From the NCBI GenBank assembly GCA_020442165.1, contig JAGRKV010000051.1:186001-250000 (forward strand): a stretch of 64,000 bases of DNA, written 5' to 3'. The stretch is from Hyphomicrobiaceae bacterium. Its GTDB lineage: Bacteria > Pseudomonadota > Alphaproteobacteria > Rhizobiales > Hyphomicrobiaceae. The translations under genes and the position numbers were made by a program. Each line of letters begins with the position of its first letter. Within the stretch, counting starts at the first letter, position 1. Below the pieces are notes generated by a model. That model was not told the DNA's origin and searched no databases. It saw nothing but the letters and a program-made list of their open reading frames with translations. Positions 35,685 through 44,146 of this stretch are shown one piece after another.

Positions 35685-37739
35685 ATGGGCGACGAGTTAG
35701 AAGAACAGGTGTCGCAGGACGTTGTGCCCGGCGGGCAGAGCGATGGCGTGCCTTTCGGAGTGCGCACGACAGCGGCCAGCACGGAGTTGGTAGCGAAAAT
35801 CGGTCAAGCCGCCTCAGCACGCCTAAAGCCCGGCGGTGAGGCGGCGCCGTCTGAGGCCACGCCTTCCATTGATGAGATGGTGACGGCGATTTCGCGCGCT
35901 ATCGCGACGACGGCGGCTATTCCGGTGCTGGCGGGCGCCGAAGCTGCTGGGGTGGCTGAAACACCCTCTGAAACCAATCCGCCGGTGCCTGCTGCAGAAA
36001 TGCTCGGTTCATCGTTAACGGGTGGGCATGGTCCGGCCCCCGGCGTGCGTGCTGGCCTTGTTGGCGGCAGTGCTGAGCCAGAGCAGACCGGCGCGGCTGT
36101 GCCGGGAGTCCAGACCGCGGCCCAATCGGGCGATGCGAGTAGTGACGGGATCCAAGACCTGCTGGCGGATGCGGAAGAAAGCGCTGAGGACATGGTACCG
36201 GCGGTGGCGACGACGGAAGCCGTATTGCCGCGCTGGGCGAGCGACATTGCCGATCTGTTCGAAGTTGGACACAGCTCACCGGGCGATGGCACCTCGCCGG
36301 CCGCGGCCGGAGATGGTGAATTGGCGGAGCATGTTGACATGGCCGCCGAGCAGGGTGCGCTGCCTGCCAATTCCGCTGCCTCCGAGGATGACGCAGCAGC
36401 TATCAAAGAACAGGTTCCAGCCCCTGCCGGGACCCTCGAATTTGAGGGGCCCGCTTCGGTTTCAGAGACGGCGACGGAGGATACGCCATTGTCCGGAACG
36501 GTGGCGCATTCTTCGCAATTGAACCCCCACTTGGAGGGCGTGGCCTGGACGCCTCTCGCTGTGCCGCAGCTTGCTGGATTTCGTGGGCGTGAACCTCAAC
36601 TGCCCGGACTACGGTCCTCGCCTGAGCCAGTTCAGCCGGAGCGAGGAGTTGAGTCGCTTGGCGTTGCGCAACCCACACCCGAAACCGTTGCTCAGCAGGC
36701 CGATGCGACAGACCGGGAGTTTGGAAGCGCCGGCAACACTGCCATTTCCGGCACAATACAGGCGATCGGTTCCGGGCTGACCGGTGAGGTGGCTGGCGGG
36801 TCTGCTGAGCATTCGGCGTTTTCGCTAAGACCAGGCTATCGCGCTGATCCGTCACTTGCCGGCAGCCCCGCGACGCCTCACGCACCATCGGAAGGCGTGG
36901 CCGCGCCGCAGGCAAGCGGGGGGGCAGGTGGCGCTGCGCCAGACACTGTAGACAACACCACAGGTACTGTCCGCGTCATCGCAGAGGCCATCGAGGCACC
37001 ACCGGCCTACCAGAAGGACGACAGTAGAACTGGCCGGGCAGAACCATTTTCGGCGGTGCGGTTCGCGCGCCGGGCGGCGCGTCTTGCGGTGTTGGTATTC
37101 GCCGGGTGGCTGGCCTTGATGGCGTTCGTCATCCTGGTTTTTCGCTTCGTCGATCCGCCGGGCTCCATGCTGATGGCGGGACAGTGGCTCACCGGAACGC
37201 AATTCCAATATCAGTGGGTCAAGCTCGACCAGGTTTCCGACAACCTGAAGCGGGCCGTCGTCGTATCGGAAGACGGGAGGTTCTGTCAGCACTGGGGTGT
37301 CGATCCGCGCGAGATTGTCGCCGCAATCCGGCGCGCTCGCAACGGTACGCCGCGCGGCGCCAGCACGATTACGATGCAGGTGGCCAAGAATATGTTTTTG
37401 TGGCCGTCGAAGAGCTACGTCCGCAAGGCGCTGGAATTGCCGCTTGCATTGATGGTCGATCTGATGTGGTCCAAATCGCGTATCCTGGAGGTCTATCTCA
37501 ACATTGCCGAGTGGGGTCCTGGCGTATTCGGGGCGGAAGCAGCCTCGCAGCACCATTTCAAAAAGCCGGTGAGGAAGTTGAGCCAGCGGGAGGCGGCGCT
37601 GCTGGCGGTATCGCTGCCCAACCCGATCCGCAGGGATGCGGGCGATCCGGGCCGTGGGACGCTGAGGCTGGCAAATGCCCTCCAGGCCAGAATGCGTTCG
37701 TCCGGCCAAGCGGCAAATTGTGCCTTGCGGGGGCCCTGA
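35685..37739 (+). CDS. mtgA: Monofunctional peptidoglycan glycosyltransferase MtgA with long disordered N-terminus
   Basis: 684 residues. The last 225 are a standard MtgA: membrane anchor (about 463-483), then a GT51 domain with catalytic glutamate in SEDGRFCQHWG (about residue 529), the GASTITMQVAKN block, the ILEVYLN-x-AEWG block and FKKPVRKLSQREAALLA. It polymerises lipid II into glycan strands. MtgA is normally 220-240 residues. Here about 455 Ala/Gly/Glu/Pro-rich, acidic, low-complexity residues precede the anchor, so they would lie in the cytoplasm. There is no plausible start with a ribosome site nearer the anchor. It is divergent from ispA. Confidence 0.88.
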   Translation: MGDELEEQVSQDVVPGGQSDGVPFGVRTTAASTELVAKIGQAASARLKPGGEAAPSEATPSIDEMVTAISRAIATTAAIPVLAGAEAAGVAETPSETNPPVPAAEMLGSSLTGGHGPAPGVRAGLVGGSAEPEQTGAAVPGVQTAAQSGDASSDGIQDLLADAEESAEDMVPAVATTEAVLPRWASDIADLFEVGHSSPGDGTSPAAAGDGELAEHVDMAAEQGALPANSAASEDDAAAIKEQVPAPAGTLEFEGPASVSETATEDTPLSGTVAHSSQLNPHLEGVAWTPLAVPQLAGFRGREPQLPGLRSSPEPVQPERGVESLGVAQPTPETVAQQADATDREFGSAGNTAISGTIQAIGSGLTGEVAGGSAEHSAFSLRPGYRADPSLAGSPATPHAPSEGVAAPQASGGAGGAAPDTVDNTTGTVRVIAEAIEAPPAYQKDDSRTGRAEPFSAVRFARRAARLAVLVFAGWLALMAFVILVFRFVDPPGSMLMAGQWLTGTQFQYQWVKLDQVSDNLKRAVVVSEDGRFCQHWGVDPREIVAAIRRARNGTPRGASTITMQVAKNMFLWPSKSYVRKALELPLALMVDLMWSKSRILEVYLNIAEWGPGVFGAEAASQHHFKKPVRKLSQREAALLAVSLPNPIRRDAGDPGRGTLRLANALQARMRSSGQAANCALRGP

Positions 37740-37935
37740 CGCGCGGGAGGGCTGGAAATCGGCGGGGTTTGCCAGTATAAGGCGCGCGAAGATGGTCCGA
37801 GGACTACGTGCCAGCTCTGCTGGAGCATGTAGGAAATGCGCGGATAATCAAGATATTGCGTGACCCACGACGATCCCGGCCGGTAGCCGCCGGTTGGGCT
37901 CGGTGCGGTTGCGTCGCCATGAATGGAGTAGACCG

Positions 37936-38121
37936 ATGGCCGTTCCGAGAAAGAAAGTTTCGCCGATGAAGCGTGGTTCGCGCCGCGCCCATGACGCCAT
38001 TTCGGCGCCGACATATGTGGAAGACAAGGAGTCGGGCGAGCGCCGGCGTCCCCACCATATCGATCTGAAGTCGGGCAAGTATCGTGGCCGGCAGATCCTG
38101 GAGCCGAAGGCGGATGCCTGA
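37936..38121 (+). CDS. rpmF: 50S ribosomal protein L32
   Basis: 61 residues from the ATG at 37936 with GGAG upstream. The start [20 protein letters not shown] is the L32 signature, with the alphaproteobacterial ending [16 protein letters not shown]. It is a late-assembling large-subunit protein. The cysteine pairs of zinc-type L32 are absent, so this is the zinc-independent form. Confidence 0.95.
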   Translation: MAVPRKKVSPMKRGSRRAHDAISAPTYVEDKESGERRRPHHIDLKSGKYRGRQILEPKADA

Positions 38122-38314
38122 CGCGGGGCAGGCTTGAGCGGCTTGGTGGCGCGGTGCTTTGGCTACATGCTACCGTTGCGGGCCGGTTTGCCTGCCGCCT
38201 TAAGTTTGGCGTGTCGTCGGCTCGTGTGCGCCGCCCACGCAAGTCTGCAGGCTTGCGGTGAAATGGTCATAATCCCGGGCTAGGGGTTAGACCTGGATAA
38301 CTAGGGGAGTACCC

Positions 38315-38737
38315 ATGTCGCTCAGAGCCATTCCAATGATGATCATTGCGTTCATCATGTACAACGTCATCGTGCTATTGGGTGGCGGCGTTGCGCCCGA
38401 TTATGGGTTGCGGACGGAAATCTTCTCACTTCCGTCGGTACGGGGTGATGCGCGCTGGTCGTTCAACTGGGGTGATCTCATCATTCTCGTGACGCTCCTT
38501 TTGTTGTTCGTCGAGATCATCAAGGCGACCTATACCTCCACGGCTTCGCTGCTCGACCACGGCCTTTCGATGCTGGTCTTCATCGCCTGCTTGATCGAGT
38601 TCCTGCTGGTCGACAAGGCGTTCACGTCGGTTTTCTTCACGATCATGGTTGCAACCCTTATCGACGTGGTTGCCGGCTATACGATCGGTATTCGCGTTGC
38701 CCGCCGTGACATCGGTTTTGGTGGCATGGACGGCTGA
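38315..38737 (+). CDS. Four-helix inner-membrane protein of unknown function
   Basis: 140 residues with four clear membrane helices (about 6-24, 52-68, 82-100, 105-125) and short loops. The first loop (GGGVAPDYGLRTEIFSLPS) is periplasmic if the N-terminus is inside. GGGGAG is well placed before the ATG. I recall similar unnamed proteins in Rhizobiales but no function. It stands alone between rpmF and the EAL gene. Confidence 0.78.
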   Translation: MSLRAIPMMIIAFIMYNVIVLLGGGVAPDYGLRTEIFSLPSVRGDARWSFNWGDLIILVTLLLLFVEIIKATYTSTASLLDHGLSMLVFIACLIEFLLVDKAFTSVFFTIMVATLIDVVAGYTIGIRVARRDIGFGGMDG

Positions 38738-38962
38738 ACGCCCGGCGGTCATCCCATACGCCGCAGGCTTGCGGAGGAAGCGAAGCGTCGCGGACGTATC
38801 GCTTCTTTCTCTTTTTGAAATTTTGAATTTGTTCACCAGGGGATACGCCCCCGGCGCGATGACTAAAAGGTTTAACTGTTGTTAGTAATTTGTCCTTAAC
38901 TTGAGGGACGGTATTTATTCGGCAGCTGCTGCTCGACCATTCAAATTTGTTGTCGGCTGGAA

Positions 38963-40780
38963 TTGCGCGACAGGATAACTCGGATTTCCTCAGTGCCGCA
39001 GAACCCTTCGATTACGGGCATCGAGCCCCTGGTTGGCTCCGAGGATGCCGCCCTGCAGGAGCCTGCGCTCGAATCAGAGGCCCTTGATCTTATTGGTATT
39101 CTTTCGAGCATCGAGGAAACCGCCTACATCTGGGACGTTACCTCCGACCATATCGAATGGGAGAGCAACGCCGTCCAAGTGCTGCGGGTGGGCGATGCCA
39201 AGGACATCTCATCGGGGCAAGGCTTCCAAGGTTTGATTGCGGCCGAGCATATCGGGCGCCGGCTTGAAGCCATTTCCAACCGCCTGTCGGAGGAGACAGA
39301 GCGCGGCGTGCCCTATCGCATCCAGTACCGTTTCCAACCGGGCGGCCGGCGTTCGAGTGTTTCCATCTGGCTTGAGGACCATGGCCGGTTCTGGCCAGGA
39401 ACAGATGGCCGGCCGAGACTTGCGCGCGGTGTCGTGCGTGTCATCAACGACCAGTATTTCGAGGATCAACGCCTCCTTTATCATTCCGACCACGACGAGC
39501 TTACCGGTCAGCTCAACCGCATCCGGCTGACGGAGGCCCTGGGCGCCGTTATCGCGCGCTCGATGCGCAACGAGCACTCGTCGTGCTTCATGATCGTTTC
39601 AATCAACAATCTGTCGGTTATCAACGAAACTTTCGGTTTCGACGTGGGCGATGAAGTGATCGCCGCGGTTGGGCGCGTCATCAAGGAAAAGCTGCGGGCT
39701 GGAGATACCCTAGGGCGCTATTCGTCCAACAAGTTCGGTATCGTGCTGAGCGATTGCGGCGCGGGTGCCATGCGCATTGCCGCTGACCGGTTCATGAAGG
39801 GGGTGCGCGGCGCGTCGATCAGGACCACAGCATGTCAATTGACGGCTACCGTTTCGATTGGTGGTGTCGTGGTTCCCGATCAGGCTTCGACGGTGCATCA
39901 CGCCATGAGCTGTGCATTGCAGGCACTGGATCGTGCGCGCTCGAAACGCTTCGACTGTTTCATGGCTTATGAGCCAAGCCCCACAAGGGAGACGATCCGG
40001 CAGCGTTCGATCTCGATTGCCGACGAGGTTATCTCGGCATTAGACGAGGATCGCATGCGCCTCGTGCTGCAGCCGATCGTGGATGCCAAGACGCATGTGC
40101 CTGTGCTCTACGAGTGCCTGCTGCGGATGGAGAAACCAGACGGCAGCATCGTCTCGGCGGGCGAGTTCATCCCCATTGCGGAGCAGCTCGGACTCGCACG
40201 GCTAATCGACCGGCGCACGCTGGAGCTTGCTGTGGGCCTGCTGCGCAAGCATCCCAAGCTCGTCATTTCGCTCAATGTGTCGGGATTGACGTCAGCCGAC
40301 AAGGAATGGCTGGCGGCCCTTGCCGACCTGACGCAGCGCGACCGCCTGCTTACCGAGCGGCTTGTCATCGAAATTACAGAGACCGCTGCGATCCAGGACA
40401 TCGATCAGTCGGCGCATTTCGTCGACAGCCTGAAGGAGATGGGTTGCGAGGTCGCCATCGACGATTTCGGCGCCGGATATACCTCCTTCAAGAACCTCAA
40501 GCGGCTGGCTGTCGATTTGGTCAAGATCGACGGTGCTTTCGTGAAAAACCTGCTCGTCGATAGCTCCGACCAGGTGTTCATCACCACCATGGTGGACATT
40601 GCGGGTTCATTCAAAATGAAGACTGTTGCGGAGTGGGTGGGCGACGTCGAGACGGCGAAAATGCTTGCTGATGCGGGTATCGATTACCTACAAGGCTACC
40701 TCTACGGCATGCCGATTTCGGCTGAGGAATTCGAGCAATCCAATCTGCCGGTGTCGTTGCTGCCGGGTGGCATGGCCTAA
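38963..40780 (+). CDS. PAS-GGDEF-like-EAL cyclic-di-GMP phosphodiesterase
   Basis: 605 residues if the TTG at 38963 is used; a GTG at 38993 is possible. There are no membrane helices. A PAS-like fold lies at about 40-170 (ETAYIWDVTSDHIEWE). The GGDEF domain (about 175-330) has SSNKF in place of GGDEF (near residue 253), so cyclase activity is not expected. The EAL domain (about 345-600) keeps the metal and substrate residues: E in YECLLRM, N in LNVSG, E in EITET, DD in IDDFGAGY, K in VKIDG, E in VAEWV, Q in LQGY. Hydrolysis of c-di-GMP is likely, gated by the PAS or GGDEF-like part. PhaR lies next door on the other strand. Confidence 0.88.
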   Translation: MRDRITRISSVPQNPSITGIEPLVGSEDAALQEPALESEALDLIGILSSIEETAYIWDVTSDHIEWESNAVQVLRVGDAKDISSGQGFQGLIAAEHIGRRLEAISNRLSEETERGVPYRIQYRFQPGGRRSSVSIWLEDHGRFWPGTDGRPRLARGVVRVINDQYFEDQRLLYHSDHDELTGQLNRIRLTEALGAVIARSMRNEHSSCFMIVSINNLSVINETFGFDVGDEVIAAVGRVIKEKLRAGDTLGRYSSNKFGIVLSDCGAGAMRIAADRFMKGVRGASIRTTACQLTATVSIGGVVVPDQASTVHHAMSCALQALDRARSKRFDCFMAYEPSPTRETIRQRSISIADEVISALDEDRMRLVLQPIVDAKTHVPVLYECLLRMEKPDGSIVSAGEFIPIAEQLGLARLIDRRTLELAVGLLRKHPKLVISLNVSGLTSADKEWLAALADLTQRDRLLTERLVIEITETAAIQDIDQSAHFVDSLKEMGCEVAIDDFGAGYTSFKNLKRLAVDLVKIDGAFVKNLLVDSSDQVFITTMVDIAGSFKMKTVAEWVGDVETAKMLADAGIDYLQGYLYGMPISAEEFEQSNLPVSLLPGGMA

Positions 40781-40975
40781 TCCGGCACTGCGGCCTTTGC
40801 AGGCTGCAATGGGGCTAGAGGCTTTCTTTCAGGTTCGGCGCTTTGCGGCTGCGGGGTTGCTACTCCGCAGACACGTCGGTGCGGCGGCGTGGCACTGGCG
40901 AAGCCAGTCAATCCTGCCGGTTTTAATGGGTCAGCAGAGCAGGCTGAGGATGCATCCTGTAGGTAGTCTCGCGCG

Positions 40976-41626
40976 CTACCCGTCCTTGTCGGTGAGCTTT
41001 TCTATTTTTGCCTGCATGGCCGCAAGCTGGGCCTTCAGCTCGACCAGTTCATCCTTCGTGGCCGGTCCTGGCTGCGATTGGGGTGCTGGTGCCTGCGGCT
41101 GGGCGGCTCCTCCCGGGCCCATCGGCTTCTTGCCAGCCTGCATGGGGCCGAAGGGAGACCACATCGAAAGCGCCTGCTCGAACATGGCCATGTTCTTGCG
41201 GGCTTGTTCCTGATAGGCCTCGAAAGCCGCTGCCGGATTACCAAAAGCGTTGGCAAACTGGTTGCGGAATTTTTCCTGCTCCTTGGCGAGGGTTTCCAGG
41301 CTGAACTGGAGGTAGCTCGGCACCATCTTGCCGATCGAGTCGTCATAAAACCGGATCAGCTGGCGCAGGAATGGGATTGGCAGCAGCGTTTGTCCGCCTT
41401 CGCGGCCTTCCTGCTCAACGATGATCTGGGTCAGAACTGTGTGGGTGAGATCATCGCCGGTCTTGGCGTCGTAGACGACGAAGTCGCGATCGGAGCGAAC
41501 CATCTGGGCCAAGTCATCAAGCGTCACGTAAGTACTGGTTTCTGTATTGTACAAGCGTCGGTTTGCGTACTTCTTGATGACAACTGCTTCGCGCTTATCG
41601 GACTGGCCTTCGGGCTTGTTCAGCAT
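40976..41626 (-). CDS. phaR: Polyhydroxyalkanoate synthesis repressor PhaR
   Basis: 216 residues. The N-terminal DNA-binding domain begins VVIKKYANRRLYNTETSTYV, the PHA accumulation regulator signature, followed by the PHB-binding region (FYDDSIGKMVPSYLQFSLE) and a Pro/Gln-rich linker with a C-terminal helix. PhaR represses phasin and its own gene and is released by nascent PHB. It is divergent from phaA-phaB, 267 bases away. Confidence 0.93.
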   Translation of the reverse strand: MLNKPEGQSDKREAVVIKKYANRRLYNTETSTYVTLDDLAQMVRSDRDFVVYDAKTGDDLTHTVLTQIIVEQEGREGGQTLLPIPFLRQLIRFYDDSIGKMVPSYLQFSLETLAKEQEKFRNQFANAFGNPAAAFEAYQEQARKNMAMFEQALSMWSPFGPMQAGKKPMGPGGAAQPQAPAPQSQPGPATKDELVELKAQLAAMQAKIEKLTDKDG

Positions 41627-41893
41627 CGCTCGTACCGTGGATCTGCCTCAACCATATGCTCTGACATCAGATTTTGTCTTGTGCATCGCGAAATCGTAGC
41701 ATGCACTGCAACGGCGTCCAAGCCGTTTTGATGGCGGATTAGGCAGTTGCCTCCGCCACACGTCTGAATTGCGGTCAGGGAAGCCCAGCTGCTATCTTGC
41801 GGCCCAGCCGCCAAGTCTAAGAAAAAATTGGACGGTCGAGGACGTAGCCCGTTCCCCCTTTCCTAAATGCAACCCCCGAGGAGAGCATTCACC

Positions 41894-43084
41894 ATGAGCA
41901 GTGAAACGCAGACTATTGTCATTGCCAGCGCCGCGCGAACGCCGGTTGGCTCGTTCAATGGGGCGCTTGCCGGCGTGCCAGCGCATGAACTGGGCGCGAT
42001 TGCCATCAAGGCCGCCTTGCAGCGCGCAGGCATCGAACCTGGCGATGTCGATGAAGTCATCATGGGACAAATTCTGACGGCTAACACCGGACAAAACCCG
42101 GCTCGTCAGGCATCCATCGCGGCAGGCATTCCCGTTGACAGCCCGGCATGGGGCATCAACCAGCTCTGCGGCTCCGGCCTGAGGACGGTCGCTCTCGGCA
42201 TGCAGCAGATTCTCGACGGTTCGTCGAAAATCGTTGTCGCGGGTGGCCAGGAGAGCATGAGCCAGGCTCCGCACGTTGCTTTCCTGCGCAACGGCACCAA
42301 GATGGGCGACATGAAGATGCTCGACACCATGCTGCGCGATGGCCTCATGGATGCCTTCAACAACTACCACATGGGCACCACCGCCGAGAACGTCGCGCGC
42401 CAGTACCAGATCACGCGCGATGAACAGGACAAGTTCGCCACTGCTTCGCAGAACAAGGCTGAAGCCGCGCGCAAGGCTGGCAAGTTCAAGGACGAGATCG
42501 CACCCGTCACCATCAAGTCGAGAAAAGGCGATGTGGTCGTCGACACCGATGAGTACATCAAGGACGGTGTGACGGTTGAAAGCCTCACCAAGCTGCGTCC
42601 GGCATTTGATCCCAAGGAAGGCACTGTGACCGCTGGCAATGCGTCCGGCATCAATGACGGTGCAGCCGTGGTGGTTCTGATGACGGCCGATGAGGCCAAG
42701 AAGCGCGGCATCACCCCGCTCGCCCGCATCGTGTCGTGGGCGCACGCTGGCGTTGATCCCTCGATCATGGGCACGGGCCCCATTCCTGCCTCCAAGAAGG
42801 CGCTCGAACGCGCGGGCTGGTCGAAGGAAGATCTGGATCTCGTCGAGGCCAATGAAGCCTTCGCCGCTCAGGCCTGTGCGGTCAACAAGGGCGTTGGCTG
42901 GGACACCGACAAGGTCAACGTCAACGGTGGCGCCATTGCGATTGGACATCCGATCGGTGCCTCGGGTGCCCGCGTTCTCAACACGCTGCTTTATGAAATG
43001 AAGCGTCGTGACGCGAAGAAGGGCCTCGCCACATTATGCATCGGTGGCGGCATGGGCATCGCGCTCTGCGTCGAGCGCGACTAA
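41894..43084 (+). CDS. phaA: Acetyl-CoA acetyltransferase (beta-ketothiolase)
   Basis: 396 residues from the ATG at 41894 with GAGGAG upstream. It has the complete biosynthetic thiolase active site: [11 protein letters not shown] (nucleophile), [18 protein letters not shown] and [13 protein letters not shown]. It condenses two acetyl-CoA to acetoacetyl-CoA for polyhydroxybutyrate. phaB follows after 134 bases with a hairpin between. Confidence 0.96.
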   Translation: MSSETQTIVIASAARTPVGSFNGALAGVPAHELGAIAIKAALQRAGIEPGDVDEVIMGQILTANTGQNPARQASIAAGIPVDSPAWGINQLCGSGLRTVALGMQQILDGSSKIVVAGGQESMSQAPHVAFLRNGTKMGDMKMLDTMLRDGLMDAFNNYHMGTTAENVARQYQITRDEQDKFATASQNKAEAARKAGKFKDEIAPVTIKSRKGDVVVDTDEYIKDGVTVESLTKLRPAFDPKEGTVTAGNASGINDGAAVVVLMTADEAKKRGITPLARIVSWAHAGVDPSIMGTGPIPASKKALERAGWSKEDLDLVEANEAFAAQACAVNKGVGWDTDKVNVNGGAIAIGHPIGASGARVLNTLLYEMKRRDAKKGLATLCIGGGMGIALCVERD

Positions 43085-43094
43085 CGCATCGACC

Positions 43095-43131
43095 AGGGGC
43101 CGGCTCGCGGTATGAAACGCAGCCGGCCTCT
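43095..43131 (+). terminator. Hairpin between phaA and phaB
   Basis: AGGGGCCGGCT (43095-43105) pairs with AGCCGGCCTCT (43121-43131), ten pairs plus one G-T, loop 15 bases, followed by TCCTC. It may partly terminate the message after phaA or protect its 3' end, giving unequal phaA and phaB levels. Confidence 0.5.
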
Positions 43132-43218
43132 TCCTCATCGAAACTGAAGTCCGCCCACCCAGGCTCCGCGATCAAGCGGCAGGGTACAAACAATCAATGA
43201 CAACATTGGAGGAAACAC

Positions 43219-43944
43219 ATGGCACGAGTTGCCATCGTCACCGGGGGAACGCGCGGCATTGGTCATGCGATCTCGGTTGCACTGAAGCAGAAGGGCTATC
43301 GGGTTGCTGCCAACTATGCGGGCAATGACGCGGCTGCACAGCAGTTCCAGGCCGAGACGGGCATCCCCGTCTACAAGTGGTCCGTTGCCGATTTCGATCA
43401 ATGCGCGGCCGGTGTGGCGCGCGTCGAGAAGGATCTCGGTCCGGTCGATGTGCTCGTCAACAACGCGGGCATTACGCGTGACGGCATGTTCCACAAGATG
43501 ACCAAGCAGCAGTGGGACGAAGTGATCGGCACCAACCTCAATGGCCTCTTCAACATGACGCGGCCGGTGTGGGAGGGCATGCGTGCCCGCAAGTTCGGCC
43601 GTATCGTCAACATCTCCTCGGTCAACGGCCAGAAGGGACAGATGGGGCAGGTCAACTACTCGGCTGCCAAGTCTGGTGACATTGGCTTCACGCGCGCACT
43701 GGCACAGGAAGGCGCACGCTCGGGCATCACCGTCAACGTGATTTGCCCAGGCTATATCGCCACCGAGATGGTGCGCGCGATTGATCCGGGCGTTCTCGAG
43801 AAGGCGATCCTGCCACAGATTCCTGTCGGACGTCTGGGTGAGCCTGAGGAAATCGCACGCTGCGTGGCGTTCCTCGCCGCTGACGACGCAGGCTTCATCA
43901 CCGGCTCGACCATCAGCGCCAACGGCGGCCAGTTCTTCTCGTAG
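43219..43944 (+). CDS. phaB: Acetoacetyl-CoA reductase
   Basis: 241 residues, classical SDR: cofactor loop TGGTRGIGHAI (residues about 8-18), NNAG (about 87-90), catalytic serine in NISSVNG and YxxxK in YSAAKSG. The FabG-like length and the place behind phaA identify the NADPH-dependent acetoacetyl-CoA reductase of PHB synthesis. TTGGAGGAA precedes the ATG. phaC is not in the window. Confidence 0.94.
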   Translation: MARVAIVTGGTRGIGHAISVALKQKGYRVAANYAGNDAAAQQFQAETGIPVYKWSVADFDQCAAGVARVEKDLGPVDVLVNNAGITRDGMFHKMTKQQWDEVIGTNLNGLFNMTRPVWEGMRARKFGRIVNISSVNGQKGQMGQVNYSAAKSGDIGFTRALAQEGARSGITVNVICPGYIATEMVRAIDPGVLEKAILPQIPVGRLGEPEEIARCVAFLAADDAGFITGSTISANGGQFFS

Positions 43945-44081
43945 TTTGTTTCGCGGGTTCAAGTTGCGGGAGGCTTAGTGTCTTTCGCAACTTGGCAGAT
44001 TGCAGAGCGCCGTGCTTTTGGCGGCGCGCAGGCTACGCCAGAGGACTACGGCATTGGGCGCATCGCCCATTACAGAATACG

Positions 44082-44111
44082 AAAACGCCCCGGAGTGATC
44101 CGGGGCGTTTT
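44082..44111. terminator. Bidirectional terminator between phaB and the NYN gene
   Basis: AAAACGCCCCGGA / TCCGGGGCGTTTT, a perfect 13-bp stem with loop GTGA and A- and T-runs on either side. It serves the convergent genes on both strands. Confidence 0.93.
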
Positions 44112-44146
44112 GCGTTGGGGACCTTGTGTTGAGATGTCCGCTGGCG

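Noticed and set aside
41678..41712. TGC-rich segment between phaR and phaA as a PhaR operator
   Set aside because: It contains GCATGCACTGCA and fits the TGC-rich character of known PhaR sites, but I cannot match a firm consensus, so it is not listed as a feature.
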